A model generated the notes under the pieces. The model was not told the origin of the DNA and ran no database searches. It was given only the letters and a program-made list of their open reading frames with translations. The translations under genes were made by a program, and so were the position numbers. 64,000 nucleotides of DNA. Origin: Corinectria fuckeliana (Eukaryota; Ascomycota; Sordariomycetes; Hypocreales; Nectriaceae). The first letter of the stretch is position 1. Each line of letters starts with the position of its first letter. Shown in pieces: positions 12,193 through 24,993 of this stretch. The stretch lies in assembly GCA_019137255.1 (NCBI GenBank), contig WPDH01000221.1, positions 186,001 through 250,000 on the forward strand, in the 5' to 3' direction.

Positions 12193-12899
12193 AGGGGCTA
12201 ACTGTGGTCGCTGTGCGGCTTAAGTGTGACACCCTTGGCGTTTGCGATCTGACGGCGGCCACCTCAAAGCTACGATGAGCCAGCTAATGGCCGACACATG
12301 GGCACGGGGTCGGCAAAAGGAACGAGGTTAACGAGAAGACGGGACCTCTGGACTAGGAGCCGTGCCGAGCGACGAGAAAACGAACGAGGTGATGGGAGCT
12401 AGAAGAATGAGCTTCAAAGGAAACGGAAAGCAACCACGTCACCACGGCTGCTAAAGAGGTAGCCGCCGGACGATGGTATATTAGTTGTAATACCTATTCT
12501 CCGTGTATATAGTTGGCGGGCGGCCTATGGGCGTTTTCTTGGGCTATATGCCATAGAGCAATGATCAACTAAAGCATAGCAATTGGACAAAATTGCACAT
12601 GATATGAAGAGACGGGAGGTGAAGATAAATGAAATGCAAGATGCCGAATGTGAAGGCGTGATAGAGAAGATTGAAAGAGGATGCAAACAAGTATGGAAGG
12701 AAGGGTCTTGAACGATCCGCGCCTTCCCCGCTACTAATTACGACACTGTCAAACCCACCTCCACCTCCACCAAGCTCAACCTCTACCCTCTTCTTTACCT
12801 CAACTTAGACCTGGACCTTCACCACCTTCTCCCGACCTCGTCAATCGTCTTCTTCCCTCCCCCCCTCACAGACTTGTCCTCTCCGCACATAGCCAAATC
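12193..12899. other. Spacer between ERG5 and the rhodanese gene
   Basis: It holds the ERG5 3' UTR and the promoter of the next gene. A pyrimidine-rich stretch at about 12750-12875 directly precedes the rhodanese ATG. I found no further gene. Confidence 0.5.
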
Positions 12900-13556
12900 A
12901 TGGCATCCCGGCGCGCCGTCACCGCCCTGCGCACCGCCTCCGTCTCCATCCCCGCCCGCCCCGTCTTCGCCACCGCCGCCCGACTCCACGCCGTCCGCCC
13001 TGCTGTGGCGCAACCGCGCGTGTTCGCCCCCGGTGCCGGCCCGCGCCGTTGGTACTCCGTTTCCAAAGACGATGTCGTGCCCGGGAGCCGTCTGTGGGAG
13101 TTTAACGACCTGAAGGCCCAAGTGGAGAGGCAGGGCAAGGAAGGAGACAAGGTCGTCATTGTTGGTACGTCTGCCATTGGGCACCGCCGCGCGTTCCTGA
13201 ATAGTCACCTAGTAGGTAGACATGCCGCTGACGCCCGCACGCCCTGCGCCGAAACAGACGTCCGCGAACCCGCCGAGCTCTTCGAGACGGGCAAGATCCC
13301 CGGCGCCATCAACATCCCCATCACCAGCGCCGTCCAGAGCCTGCACATCCCCGAGGAGGACTTCCAGGAGCTCTACGGCTTCGACCGCCCGCCCAAGGAC
13401 GCCGAGCTGCTCTTCTACTGCAAGGCTGGCGTGCGCGCCCGCGCCGCTGCCGCCCTCGCCCGCCACGCCGGCTGGAACAAGGTTGGCGAGTACCCCGGGA
13501 GCTGGCTCGATTGGGAGGCGCAGAACGGGCCAGTGGAAAAGGTCGGACGAGAATAA
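12900..13556 (+). CDS. Mitochondrial rhodanese-domain sulfurtransferase
   Basis: The single rhodanese domain protein (187 residues) has exons 12900-13164 and 13258-13556. Residues 1-50 are rich in Arg and Ala without acids and end near RRWYS, typical of a mitochondrial presequence. The domain runs from WEFNDLK to the C-terminus with DVREPAELFETGKIPGAIN and the active-site loop YCKAGVR, whose Cys would carry the persulfide. The 93-base intron is a multiple of three without a stop, so the frame is open through it. Removing it joins VVIV to DVREP, as the family requires, while retention would insert 31 residues into the first strand. The exact sulfur donor and acceptor are unknown. Confidence 0.88.
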   Translation: MASRRAVTALRTASVSIPARPVFATAARLHAVRPAVAQPRVFAPGAGPRRWYSVSKDDVVPGSRLWEFNDLKAQVERQGKEGDKVVIVGTSAIGHRRAFLNSHLVGRHAADARTPCAETDVREPAELFETGKIPGAINIPITSAVQSLHIPEEDFQELYGFDRPPKDAELLFYCKAGVRARAAAALARHAGWNKVGEYPGSWLDWEAQNGPVEKVGRE

Positions 13557-13941
13557 GAGCAGGATGGATGGTATTACGTTTAAGCATGATTGGGATATGT
13601 GGACGGATGCATTATATTTATGATGAGTTGAGAACGGAAGGAAATGTCACAGCACAGCGCAATACAGGCACAGGGATAATTGATTAGACAAGGACTAAAA
13701 ATAGAAGTCCAAACAGATAGATGAATGCGCCTCCTCCGTTTATTGTACAAAATACAGTAAGCTACTGGAAATGTCATGTTCCCCCCTCTTGTGGGCTTTC
13801 CCCCTTGCCTAGGTAGGTACATAACCTGGGCCCGCAGGCTTAGTACAGGTACATAGACACAATCTTCTTGTACATTGTTGTCCGCCTTGAATTCCTGATA
13901 TCGATATCGATTCCTCCTCCTAGAAATAAAATGCGCGCCCA
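13557..13941. other. Convergent spacer, rhodanese / Yip1-domain gene
   Basis: It contains two 3' UTRs only. A CCTAGGTAGGTAC motif lies at about 13808. Confidence 0.5.
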
Positions 13942-14967
13942 CTAGTCATGCTTCTTGCCGTCATTCCCGTCCTTGGGTTTGCTTGCGACGGGGCTGCCGT
14001 GCGCGAAGAAGAGGATCTTGATGGCCAGGGCGAGACCCGCGTGTAGGACGATGACGACCACGAGTAGGATCTTGCTGACCTGGGGGCGGTCGGTGGCGCT
14101 GAGGACGGGGTACAGGTTGCGCAGGAGGAAGGCGACGGACATGGCGAAGCCGACGGCGACGAAGATCCAGTTGAGAATGGAGAGCGGCGATGAGCTGATG
14201 AGGGCCACGGGGATCCAAATGAGATTAGAGTAGCCGTACAGCGCCCAGCACTCGAGCAAGACGGCCGACTCGCTGCCGAAGTAGCGGAGGGCCAGGAACA
14301 GGCCCATGGGGATGAATAGGGTGTAGCCGTAGATGAGGCCAGCGGCGCCTGGGACACCTCATGGTCAGCACAAGACACGGCCAGTTCCGGGAAGGGCATA
14401 CGTACCGCTCAGCAGCTTGAAATCATAGAGAAACGGCGCCTTGCCCGTCGACGACAGGTACTGGCTAATGGTGCCGCCGAGGAACAGGATCAGGACGACC
14501 GTGGTGGCGATCCAAAACGGCCCGTAGAGGTCGGGGTTGCCCTCGAGCACATCGAGGAAGTTGGCGCGGGGCCACAGCGCGGCCCAGCAGCGCGACAGGA
14601 CCGCCGAGGTGTCGACGTCGAAGAACTGCGCGTAGAAGGACATGGACCAGAGGAAGCGCTTCGACGAGCCAGGGCCCGAGGCGGTGGCCGGCGCGGGAAG
14701 ACCGCCCGAGGGGGGCTTGCGCGCGCCCGGCGTCGAGTCGTCAAAGTTGGACGTGTGGAATTCGAGGTGGTCTTCCTGGAGATCGGTGTGACCGAGGTCG
14801 CCCTTTTAGGTCGTGTTAGCAGATGACGAGACAGCGAAGAGCGGAAGGCGATGGGGCTTCGCAAGCTGGATGATGCGAAGCTCCGGAGGGGCAGGTAGGC
14901 GAGCAGGCAGTCAGGTCAGTACCTCATCGTCGATGTCGACGACGGCGTCGTATCCGGACCCCGCCAT
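13942..14967 (-). CDS. Yip1-domain Golgi/ER membrane protein (YIPF1/2-like)
   Basis: The exons are 14967-14923, 14802-14406 and 14348-13942, giving 282 residues. The acidic N-terminus joins across intron 1 to GDLGHTDLQEDHLEFHTSNF, a motif I associate with this branch of the Yip1 family. After a Pro/Ser-rich stretch, FYAQFFDVDTSAVLSRC and DLYGPFWI begin the membrane domain, followed by about five hydrophobic segments up to residue 265 and a short basic tail. Family members bind Rab GTPases and act in ER-Golgi membrane traffic. Intron 2 is 57 bases. The function of this particular member is inferred from the family only. Confidence 0.85.
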
Positions 14968-16331
<1,364 letters not shown>

Positions 16332-16652
16332 CTTGACTGATTTTTGTGACGGCTGACGATGTGAAGTTTGGAGAAGCCGTGTTGCGCGCAATATTGGTGG
16401 GGCGCAATGTTCAACCGAAGGAAAACCCTAGGGTCAGGAGCCGGGTCACGTGTTGCGCACTGAAACTTAACTGCGCCCTTCGCGCAAGTGCCTAGGCCTA
16501 CCGACTTATCTAATTCGGCAGGCACGTTGTGTTGATTGGGTCTTTGATTTATTTTACCCACCATCAATGAATGGGGTCTTGGAATTTGGCGTAAATGAAT
16601 GCGCATCTTCGGATCCCCAACAACAACACGATACCCTCTCTCACTTTGCGTT
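16332..16652. other. Spacer upstream of ubiquitin-L40
   Basis: It holds the 5' UTR and promoter of ubiquitin-L40 and the 3' flank of RRN7. I see no separate gene. Confidence 0.5.
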
Positions 16653-18516
16653 TCATTCCACCTCTTCGTCCCTCTTCCTGTCATTTTGCCAGGCGAGTAT
16701 CCTTTGCTCTAGCATGTAGACTGCGCGGACCATTTCCTGCAACGATAAGCCTGCCATGCGCCCTTTGGTGAATGATCAGCATCAAGACTAGAACGAAGAA
16801 TGGGGGAACCTCTTACCTGCCGCCGCGTAGAATGGCTTTACGACCTCCGTGAGGTCTTCCACTGAACGAAAGGCGTCGTATGTGGTGTCGGTCTGGGAGG
16901 CTACCTCGTCCTCCGAACCCGACTCAGCTTCCCCCTGTACCTTTATGACTCGACTCAAGATGTTCCTGGCTTGGCTATCCAATTCATCCTCGGTGCTTTC
17001 GTGCCGTGAAGGGTCAACTGGGGCTGTGTCCTCGGATGGGAAGAACCTCGAGATCGCATTTTCATCTGCAATCTATCAGTTATATGCCAGCCTCGGCTAC
17101 CTAGGCCACCCACTTTTGTTGTCAATGAGGCTTGAAATGTGTGCGAAGTACTTGTCGAGTTGTGCCGAAGTCATCGAAGTAACTTGATCCGCGGTGACTT
17201 CATCAAAGCTTTGTTGATTATGGGATCCCCGAGACGGACCGTCAAGTTCGGCCATTGTTTCCTGCCATATATCCCAATTGAATCTGAGCCCTGGCTCAAC
17301 ACCAGTGTCCTGAAGTAATCGCGAAGGACCTCCAAAGGGGAACGATAACTTAGTCGCAACGATTGCGATTGAAACTAGCAATACCTCAGGATAGTCGAGA
17401 ACGAACACTCGAGACTTTTGAATCGGAAGCTGAAACGTCATCTTCATAACCGAGATGATGCTTCGCGCGGCAACGAGTGTATCGACTGGGAGTTTGGTTA
17501 GTTGGGGCGTAACATGAGAGGCTTGGGGACCGACCAGGTAGTGCTAGTTGTCTCGTGTAGGTTACAAGAGTTGGCATATCACTTATGGCAGGGAAGACTA
17601 TCCCATAGTTGTAATGATATGAGAGTGCCAGGTTGACGATAGCGCTATGAAGATCAGCTCCCTGGAGAGTTGCACGGAGAGGCAGCTTGAGTGCTCTTGT
17701 ATACGCTGAAGGCAGTCGGTCTTGCATCTCTTGGGGTAGCCCATAATACTGAGAACGCTGTCAACAAAGTTTCGATGAAAGCGAGAAACAAGCTGTACTT
17801 ACTGCCCTTTGGTAAGGCATATGCCCACCATTAGTCCACATACAGAGTTCTCCGACCCCAGTGGGAATTCTGAGCAGGAGACAGCCCAGATAGCACATGG
17901 CCAGAGTCTCAATCACCCGAGGCATGGGCCAGTCAGTGCCTCGATCGGCATCCCAGCTCCGTGCCCTCGAGTTCGTGTGGCCAGCTCCCTTGGCCAGTTC
18001 TTCCGTTGCTGGCTGCGAGCTGAAAATCTCTAGCACGTCTTGGGAAGCATCGTCAGCGACGAGGGTGGCGGAGCCTCGGGTACGAAGATCCCAGAGGTCG
18101 CGAACCACCGTCTCAAGCTCGTCTCTGTGGCCCTTGGAGTTGATAAGCCATAGCAGCTGGTTTCTGAGGATTAACTGGAGGCATTCGAGATATAGGTTCT
18201 TGCCCGCCTGACCAGTGAGATGGCGTAGCTCTCTCTCCTTGGTTTCTTTCTCCCGCTTGGCGACAACACCCATCTTTCCCGCGTCTTCCTCATCACCGAC
18301 ATCGAATTGGACAAAGCCCTGGACTTACAGTTAGCGACCTTCTTATTGCTCTTGAATGGGAATCTTGGTTGGCCACCGGCGCTGGGTTGCACATACCTCG
18401 ACCTGGTGGCCGTTGGAGCAGAAACGGAGACCATTTTCCAGATACCATTTTCTCGCGCCACATTCTGGGCATCTTTCTCCCCGAGGGAACTTGCGAAGCT
18501 CTCGCCGCTGGTCCAT
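16653..18516 (-). CDS. RRN7: RNA polymerase I core-factor subunit Rrn7 (TAF1B-like)
   Basis: This TFIIB-like subunit of the Pol I core factor is needed for rRNA gene initiation in the nucleolus. The model uses exons 18516-18397, 18318-17803, 17757-17535, 17485-17114, 17047-16817 and 16750-16653, giving 519 residues. The N-terminal zinc ribbon is CPECG (16-20) with Cys33 and His37 in FCSNGH. Cyclin-like segments follow (MPYQRA to LALPVDTLVAARS, then the MTFQLP region), and the C-terminus ends in GLSLQEMVRAVYMLEQRI, typical of the family. The acceptor of intron 4 is uncertain: the usual-looking CAG at 17067 gives a frame that breaks at a CCCC run near 17038-17041, so I used the next AG (17048), which keeps the frame open. 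The alternative is a one-base insertion in the assembly. Confidence 0.82.
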
Positions 18517-19357
18517 TGTTTCTTACGGGTGAGGCATTGCATGGCGCGAGCGGCGCCTCCGTTTGTTGGTGTTGCCGAGGATCGTTGCTGATGGATTCTT
18601 ACGTAGATTTGTTTGGTTGTGGCTTGGCCGTCGGGGCGAACGAGGCGCAAGACACACGAGTGACCGCCCTCCCGTGATTATCGGCCTAACAAGACTTTGA
18701 GGACTTGACCGGAGATGCACCTTCGATGTTACTTAGATGTTGACTATGGCAATCTTTTATGATCCGTTTCTCTTGACTTGAAAATGTGATAAAGTTGCTA
18801 GATCTAATCTAATCTGAACTTTTTTTTCTCGCTTCCCAACTACCGGCACATTTCGCTTAACGGCATTGATGAGCAAGGCGTGAACGGACCACTCAAGAAT
18901 TGTAAATAGTTTGGTCGCCGATTTGAGGACTTGATTCATTCATTCACTTGAAGCGCGTCACCATTTTGTAGCATGAAAAGGGAAGCTCCGTAAAGGGTTT
19001 GTATGGCCTTCTATCGGATAGATTCTGTCAACTCCAAAGCTCTCCCGTTTTTTTTCTCTCATGATTTTGCCGCTACGAATATCGTGACATAAAGGCATTT
19101 GCAGCATGTGGGTAGGAAACAAAGGAAAAGTCGAGTCATGGCTTGGGCGCCTCGGATTGCCGAATATCATAACCAGCAGACAATCCTGTCCAGATAGAAT
19201 CCCCCAGCCGCAACTCCCGGCTCGCGACCCATGGAAATTTGATGTGTTAATATTTCACCAAAACAAAGCGATCCCTCACGCACAGCCCGTCGTTAAATGG
19301 GATTGCGGGGGGGCCAGGGGTCACTGCGAGCTGGATGCGTAACCAAGGAAAGACGAT
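18517..19357. other. Spacer between RRN7 5' end and eIF5A 3' end
   Basis: It is an 841-base spacer with an AT-rich part at 18730-19100. I found no convincing coding sequence. Confidence 0.5.
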
Positions 19358-20261
19358 TTAACCCTGGCGGGGAGCCTCCTTGGCCTCAACGGCGGCCTCC
19401 TCACCCATGGAAGTAAGGATGACAACGTCTGCGACAACGTGTCAGTCCCACATCTCATATAAATCCAAGCGGCGCAGACAGATGTATCCATCGGCTAGGT
19501 TTCGGGGCCCTTTCGGGAAGGGGCGACTTACTGGTATCCTTCTCCTCAGTCCTGAAGAGACGCTCAATCTTCTCACCAACCTCGCCATCAGGCATGCGGA
19601 CGTCGTCCTTGGTGTCACCGTCATCGTTCATGAGGGAGAGGAAGCCGTCGTCGGAGATATCGAGCTGAGCACGTGTTAGCTACTGAGTTGAGGGGGCTGG
19701 GAGGGGGAGGTGCCGGGAGGGCCCTTGTGGAGCGGGGCAAGGGTTCACTCACAAGCTGGAACTCGCGACGAGAGACATTGGGGACGTCCATGTTGTGGGT
19801 GGAAGGGGACAGATCCTCGTACTTCTTGCCGGTGAAGATATCGATAGCGACGAGATGGACCTTGGCGTGACCGTGCTTGCCAGTCTTGGAGGTAGACATG
19901 TCGACGATCTTGCAGGGACGCGACTTGATCACGACGAAACCGTTCTTACGCAGAGCAGAGCACTGCATAGGGAAGGTGAGCGAGGCACCGGCATCGGCCG
20001 ACTCGAAGGTGACATCGTGCTGCGGACAAGAACAAGGCAATTAGCAGCAGCCCGACACGAAGACGATGGAGATGATGGAAATCAAGGAGCGTCCGCTGGT
20101 GATGGCTTGTCGATGGCTGGTGAATCTGAGCAGCATCATCGACGCCTGCTCGCTGTACCGTGGGGCACGAAGCACATTGCGGGGTGAATTTCGAGGCGAA
20201 AAATGGACGCAAGGGCAAGGCGCGTGCGCGGGGGAAATAGGAAACTCACCTCTTCCGCCAT
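19358..20261 (-). CDS. Translation factor eIF5A (hypusine-containing)
   Basis: eIF5A binds stalled ribosomes and promotes peptide-bond formation at difficult motifs. The exons are 20261-20250 (12 bases, MAEE), 20019-19753, 19664-19532 and 19428-19358, giving 160 residues, the usual fungal length. The hypusine loop is STSKTGKHGHAK, with the modified Lys at residue 52 in this model. KVHLVAIDIFTGKKYED and the C-terminal OB-fold segment LDISDDGFLSLM are well conserved. Intron 1 is the longest (230 bases) and follows the fourth codon. The protein is cytosolic. The first exon is chosen because MAEE directly precedes HDVTFE after splicing, and no other ATG gives the family N-terminus. Confidence 0.95.
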
Positions 20262-21588
20262 GGTGATGGTATTGACGATAAATCGAGGTCCTAAAGAAGA
20301 GGAGAGAGAGAGGATGGAGAGCTGAAATGCACCGAAGAAACGCTGAGGAGGTGCTTGAGTGGGATGGAGAGGAGAAGAAAAGAAAAGAGCCAAATTCGGG
20401 AGGAGGATAGAGAGGGGGGGGGGGGTTAGAATGGTGGGAGGAGGCCCTCGACGGAATTTTTTTCTCGGAGCTGTGATTGGGTGCAAACGAGAGTTGTAGT
20501 GGACACCTGCTGTTAGTGGACTCGACGGACGCCCCATTGCAATTGATTCCAGGGCCTGGAGGGGCTGTCGCAGAGGGGGGTTGGAGGGGTCATTGCTAGA
20601 GGGCTTACAGGTAGCAATTCAGCGGATTTCAGGACATTTTAGCGCTTCGACAGCATGGACGGGCGTCCATTTGCCACCTACCTAGTCTTTAGGTACTTAG
20701 CTTCTAATTATTTTGCTGCTGCTTTGTTACTTACCTGGGCCAGCTGTGGGCGGGCAAGCGGGCTACTTTGGCAAGTGGCGGGCCACTTAGGGAGCGGGGT
20801 CATTCCCAAGCGGGCATCATTCTTTGTTGATTGATCTGGAGCTACCCGCAATCCTAGCAGGGAGGGCATCAACTCTAATGTATTTTTTTCGCCATCCCAC
20901 ACAAACATCATCCTGTTTGTGCAAATTACACGAGCATTGATAGTCATGGGCAATGGGATGAGTTGCCAACCTCGCACTGCCCTTCACCGTCCAAAGGGTC
21001 GGTCATACGGCCTCTCTGAATGTGCTTCGGGCGCCTGCCCCCGCTCCTTCTCTCGCTGCCCGACAAACGGCTGCTTTCCGTCGCACGCGGGGCATCATGT
21101 GTTGCAGCTTGCATCCTTGCGAAGCTCTGGTTCCGAGAAAACCCATTCATTGCCGCGACAACAAGTGCTCTGGCGGCCCCGGCCTGCAGCATCATCCGCA
21201 GAGCCTACAAAGCAGATGAACTTGGAAGCAGTGTGGTGGCTGGTGGCTGGTGGCTGAAGCAGCTTGGCAGCTTTCTGTGCGGCGGGGTGATTGTGGCGGC
21301 ACGCGGGCCCGTGGAAGCCCACTAATTCGGGGCCGCAAGGCTACTGCTCACCGAGGGCTACCCAATCGGAAGCTCCATCTATATCGGCGTACACTGAGCT
21401 TCTGCAGCCTTGCCTGCAAGCTGGCTGCAAGCTGGCTGACGCTCGCGCTCAGCCAGCCTCGCGTCCCATCCTCGTTTCTGCCCTTCCACCACCCGTCCTA
21501 AGATTCCACTGTTGATCATGAAATGTTTGAACTTCCCCGTCGACATCTGAACCATTAATTCTCTCCATCTTACCCTTCTCCTACTGCT
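20262..21588. other. Divergent promoter region, eIF5A / VPS52
   Basis: This 1.3-kb spacer serves two divergent genes. CT/GA-rich tracts and a run of G (20414-20425) lie close to the eIF5A start, and GC-rich sequence dominates 20990-21350. Several short frames there resemble no known protein. Confidence 0.5.
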
Positions 21589-23695
21589 ATGTGGCTCGAC
21601 CGATTAGCCGGAGGGCCGGCCAGCACCCCCGGTCCCTCCACACCTCAACCTTCGAGCAGGCCATATTCGCCGCTTCCGCGGAGGACCTCGAGCGCTCTCA
21701 GCCCTTATGTCACATCCCAACGAGTGGGCCAGTCGCCTCGCGGCTCCTCCCTCTCTCTTGTGTCAAATGACTCGACTACGTCCTTGCTCTCGTCGCGCAA
21801 ACCGAACGGCTCCGGCCTGAAGCAATTATCTACTATCGATCCTCGACCCGAGTCCGAGGAAGTGCTGAAGACCCTCCTGGCGAGCATTACCAGCGCAGAA
21901 CCGCCCTCGACGAAACAGAAGAGTGTTATTGACGAGGATGACCTCAACTTCGACGTCGAATTCGGGGGGCTGTCCCTGAAGGAGCTGGCGGCATCTCAAC
22001 CCCCTGAGACGATTGTGGCTAGCAACCGGAGGCCGCAAACCGCAGAAGAGAGTAAGCAATCCCCCATATGAAGTGGCTAAACTATTGCTAAGAACCTTTG
22101 CAGGTGAATCTGAAAGAACCAAGCTCGAAGTTCTGCATCGATCAATAGCAGCATGTGACGATGTGCTCAACTCCGTCGAGATCAACCTTACGAGCTTCCG
22201 CAACGACCTCGCTACAGTATCTTCCGACATCGAATCCCTTCAAGCTCGATCGACAGCTCTAAGTAGGAGGCTAGACAACCGCAAAGAAGTCGAAAAAGCG
22301 TTGGGACCAATGGTTGAAGAACTTAGCCTACCTCCGGAAGTCATATCCAAAATCTCCGAGGGACACATTGACGAGACATGGGCTAAGACGCTGGCTGAGC
22401 TAGACCGGAGAGCAAGCTCCTTCAAGAAAAAGTCTGGGTCCCAACAAAGCACTGCTTCGAAAGACATTGGACCGCTGCTCGAGAAGCTAACTCTTAAGGT
22501 ATGGATATCTGTGACAACGAGCATATGCCCACCCATCTGACCTGTCTAGGCCATTGAGCGCATTCGCGACTTTCTTGTGGCCCAAATCAAGGCCCTTCGA
22601 TCACCTCACATCAACGCCCAAATCATACAGCAACAGAACTTCCTCAGGTTCAAGGACCTGTTCTCGTTTCTCCACAAACACCATGCACAACTCGCCAATG
22701 AGATCGCTCTGGCCTACACGAACACGATGCGGTGGTACTATCACAATCAGTTTACCCGCTACGAGAAAGCTCTCGGCAAGATCAAGCTACACGTTATAGA
22801 CAAGAACGACACCCTCGGCCACGAGGAACCAACTCGTAGGGCCAGCGTTCTGTCCAGCTCGCGGATGCCAGGACCGCCGCACGACGCCTTCAACCTGGGC
22901 CGCAGGATCGATCTTCTCAAGACGAAGAACCAGGCCGCCATGTCATCGTATCTTGCAGAGGACGACCAGACAACGCACTATCTCGAAGTGCCGTTTCGCA
23001 ACTTCAACTTGGCGCTGGTGGACAATGCCACAGCCGAGTACACCTTCATGGCCACCTTCTTCTCCCCCGCAATCTCCCTTGGCCAGGTCTCCAAAAACTT
23101 CAACTACGTCTTCGAGCCCACGTTCGAGCTCGGCCGGGCTCTCTCCAAGACACTCATCGCTGACACCTACGACGCGCTCGGCCTGCTGCTCTGCATCCGC
23201 CTCAACCAGCACTTCGCCTTTGAGATGCAGCGCCGCAAGGTCCCCGCCGGCGACGGCTACATCAACGCCACCACTATGCTCCTCTGGCCCCGTCTGCAGG
23301 TTATCATGGACCGTCACTGCGAGTCCATCCGAACCCTGACCAACGCGGTGCCTACCAAGCCTGCTCGCCCTGCCGACCAAGCCAAGATGTCCGCAGCCCC
23401 TCACGTTGCCACTCAGCGCTTCGGCCAGCTGCTTCAGGGATTCCTCGCGCTCAGCGTTGACGCCGGGGACGACGAGCCCGTCGATGCCAGCCTACGCCGC
23501 CTGCGCTCCGAGGTCGAGGCCTTCTTGACCCGGCATGCCCAGGCATATGGCGCCGACAAGCGCAAGAGCGGCCGTTTCCTGTACAACAATTACTCCCTCA
23601 TCCTGACCATCATCAGTGACGCGAATGGGAAGCTAGCCGACGAGCAGCAGGAGCATTTCGAAGGATTGAAGGCGCAATTCCAAGAGACTTTATAG
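21589..23695 (+). CDS. VPS52: GARP complex subunit Vps52/Sac2
   Basis: Vps52 is a core subunit of the GARP tethering complex, which receives endosome-derived vesicles at the trans-Golgi. The exons are 21589-22051, 22104-22498 and 22550-23695, giving 667 residues. A Ser/Pro-rich N-terminus (1-70) precedes FDVEFGGLSLKEL. Coiled-coil sequence follows in exon 2 (LHRSIAACDDVLNSVEINL, then SLQARSTALSRRLDNRK). The Sac2-family core carries INAQIIQQQNFLRFKDLFSFL, QFTRYEKALGKIK and EYTFMATFFS, and it ends with SGRFLYNNYSLILTIIS. Both introns are about 50 bases and canonical. The length fits filamentous-fungal orthologs. It is convergent with the TBC GAP gene. Confidence 0.93.
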
Positions 23696-24993
23696 AAAAG
23701 GGGCGCAAAACAAGTTGCAACGAGACTGGGATATGGGAAGCCACATAATTTTGCGGTCTGCAAGTCTTTAACAAGCGTGATCATGGGAGATCTATGTTTA
23801 CGGCGTACTGGGTGAAGAAGATGGATCTATGCTAGGTACTTGGGCATTAGCCGCGAGATCTTGAAGCAAAGATGTTAGCTGACATAGAGCTGGGATTGCG
23901 GCTTAATCAATTAAGTGCGTGCATCTATAGAGGTATCCTGTTTGTGCACGTAGCTAAAGTTATGAGTCATGCTATTCGGCTATATGATATCTCTAGTCGG
24001 GCTGTATATCATATGCCTTTATTGACTTTCACTCTTACCTTCTCTCCTAAGATGGTCTCGCATTGAATAATAATAGGGCAGTCAGGGCATCGTGATATTA
24101 GCACATTGGGGCATCAGGGCATCGGGGTGTTAGAGCGTTAGGGAGTTTGGGCGTTAGGGGGTCAGGGTATTGATTAGAGCATCAGGGAATCGGGACTATA
24201 TCAAAACGAATGACATAGCAAGAAGTGTGGGCTTACAGCCCGAATAGCCCGACTCAAAGTTATTTGTGTATCTAGCAACACTCTTAGTAACCTGTGCTTC
24301 GCACGTGCATATCAACTTTCTCCTCCCATTATTCGAAGTACTAACAACCGGGAGCTGGAGCCTCCTGCCGTGCACAGGTCACCCAATTTTCACAACAGGG
24401 AAAAGCTCTAAGAGCTGGGCGCTGGGGAGAAGAGGCCTCTCTAACCGGTTTCAGGCGCTAATGGATGACGATGCGGAGGACGACGAGGACGATGACGAGG
24501 ATGACGACGAGGAGTGATTTCAAGCACTACAAGCGCAGCAAATGATAACTTGTTAGTGCAGAGCCACACCAAGGGCGCTAGGATAGAAATAATAAGAGAA
24601 GATCTCGAAACGAGTATTGCTACGTGCACCAACAAGTAGATTAGGTAGCTATAGCCCATTGTTCTACGGAACCAAGGTACCCCGTCCCATATTACCACGC
24701 AACACCAGGCAGTTATCCTAGCTATGCTAAAGCAGTACTTAGGGATAGAGGTTAGGGATAGCTAGGGTCAGTTAAGGGTTATAACAGTGTTAGGGATAGT
24801 GCTAGAAGTAGGATTAGCCTGCGGATTGTATTTTAAAGGACTTTATTATCTCGAAATGAGCAAGGGTAGAGCTGGACGGTGTGTCCTTTTCCGACATCTA
24901 TCCGTCGCAACTAAAATTTACATCAAGTCAGATTCCATATAATGCTTGCGCCGACCCGAGCCATATCCCATAGGCGAAGGCGAACGTACACAC
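23696..24993. other. Decayed spacer with TTAGGG-like repeats
   Basis: This 1.3-kb spacer is more AT-rich than its neighbours and looks like an old degraded repeat. At 24073-24197 it has a run of imperfect GGGCATCA / GCGTTAGGG units, and at 24739, 24752 and 24790 the decamer TTAGGGATAG occurs three times. A frame at 24266-24517 ends in a long Asp/Glu tail after GRRGLSNRFQALMDDD. I do not recognise it, and it could be the tail of a dead transposon protein. Confidence 0.45.

Noticed and set aside
24266..24517. 83-residue frame ending in an acidic tail
   Set aside because: No recognisable family, no splice support, and it sits in a decayed repeat. It is mentioned in the spacer entry only.
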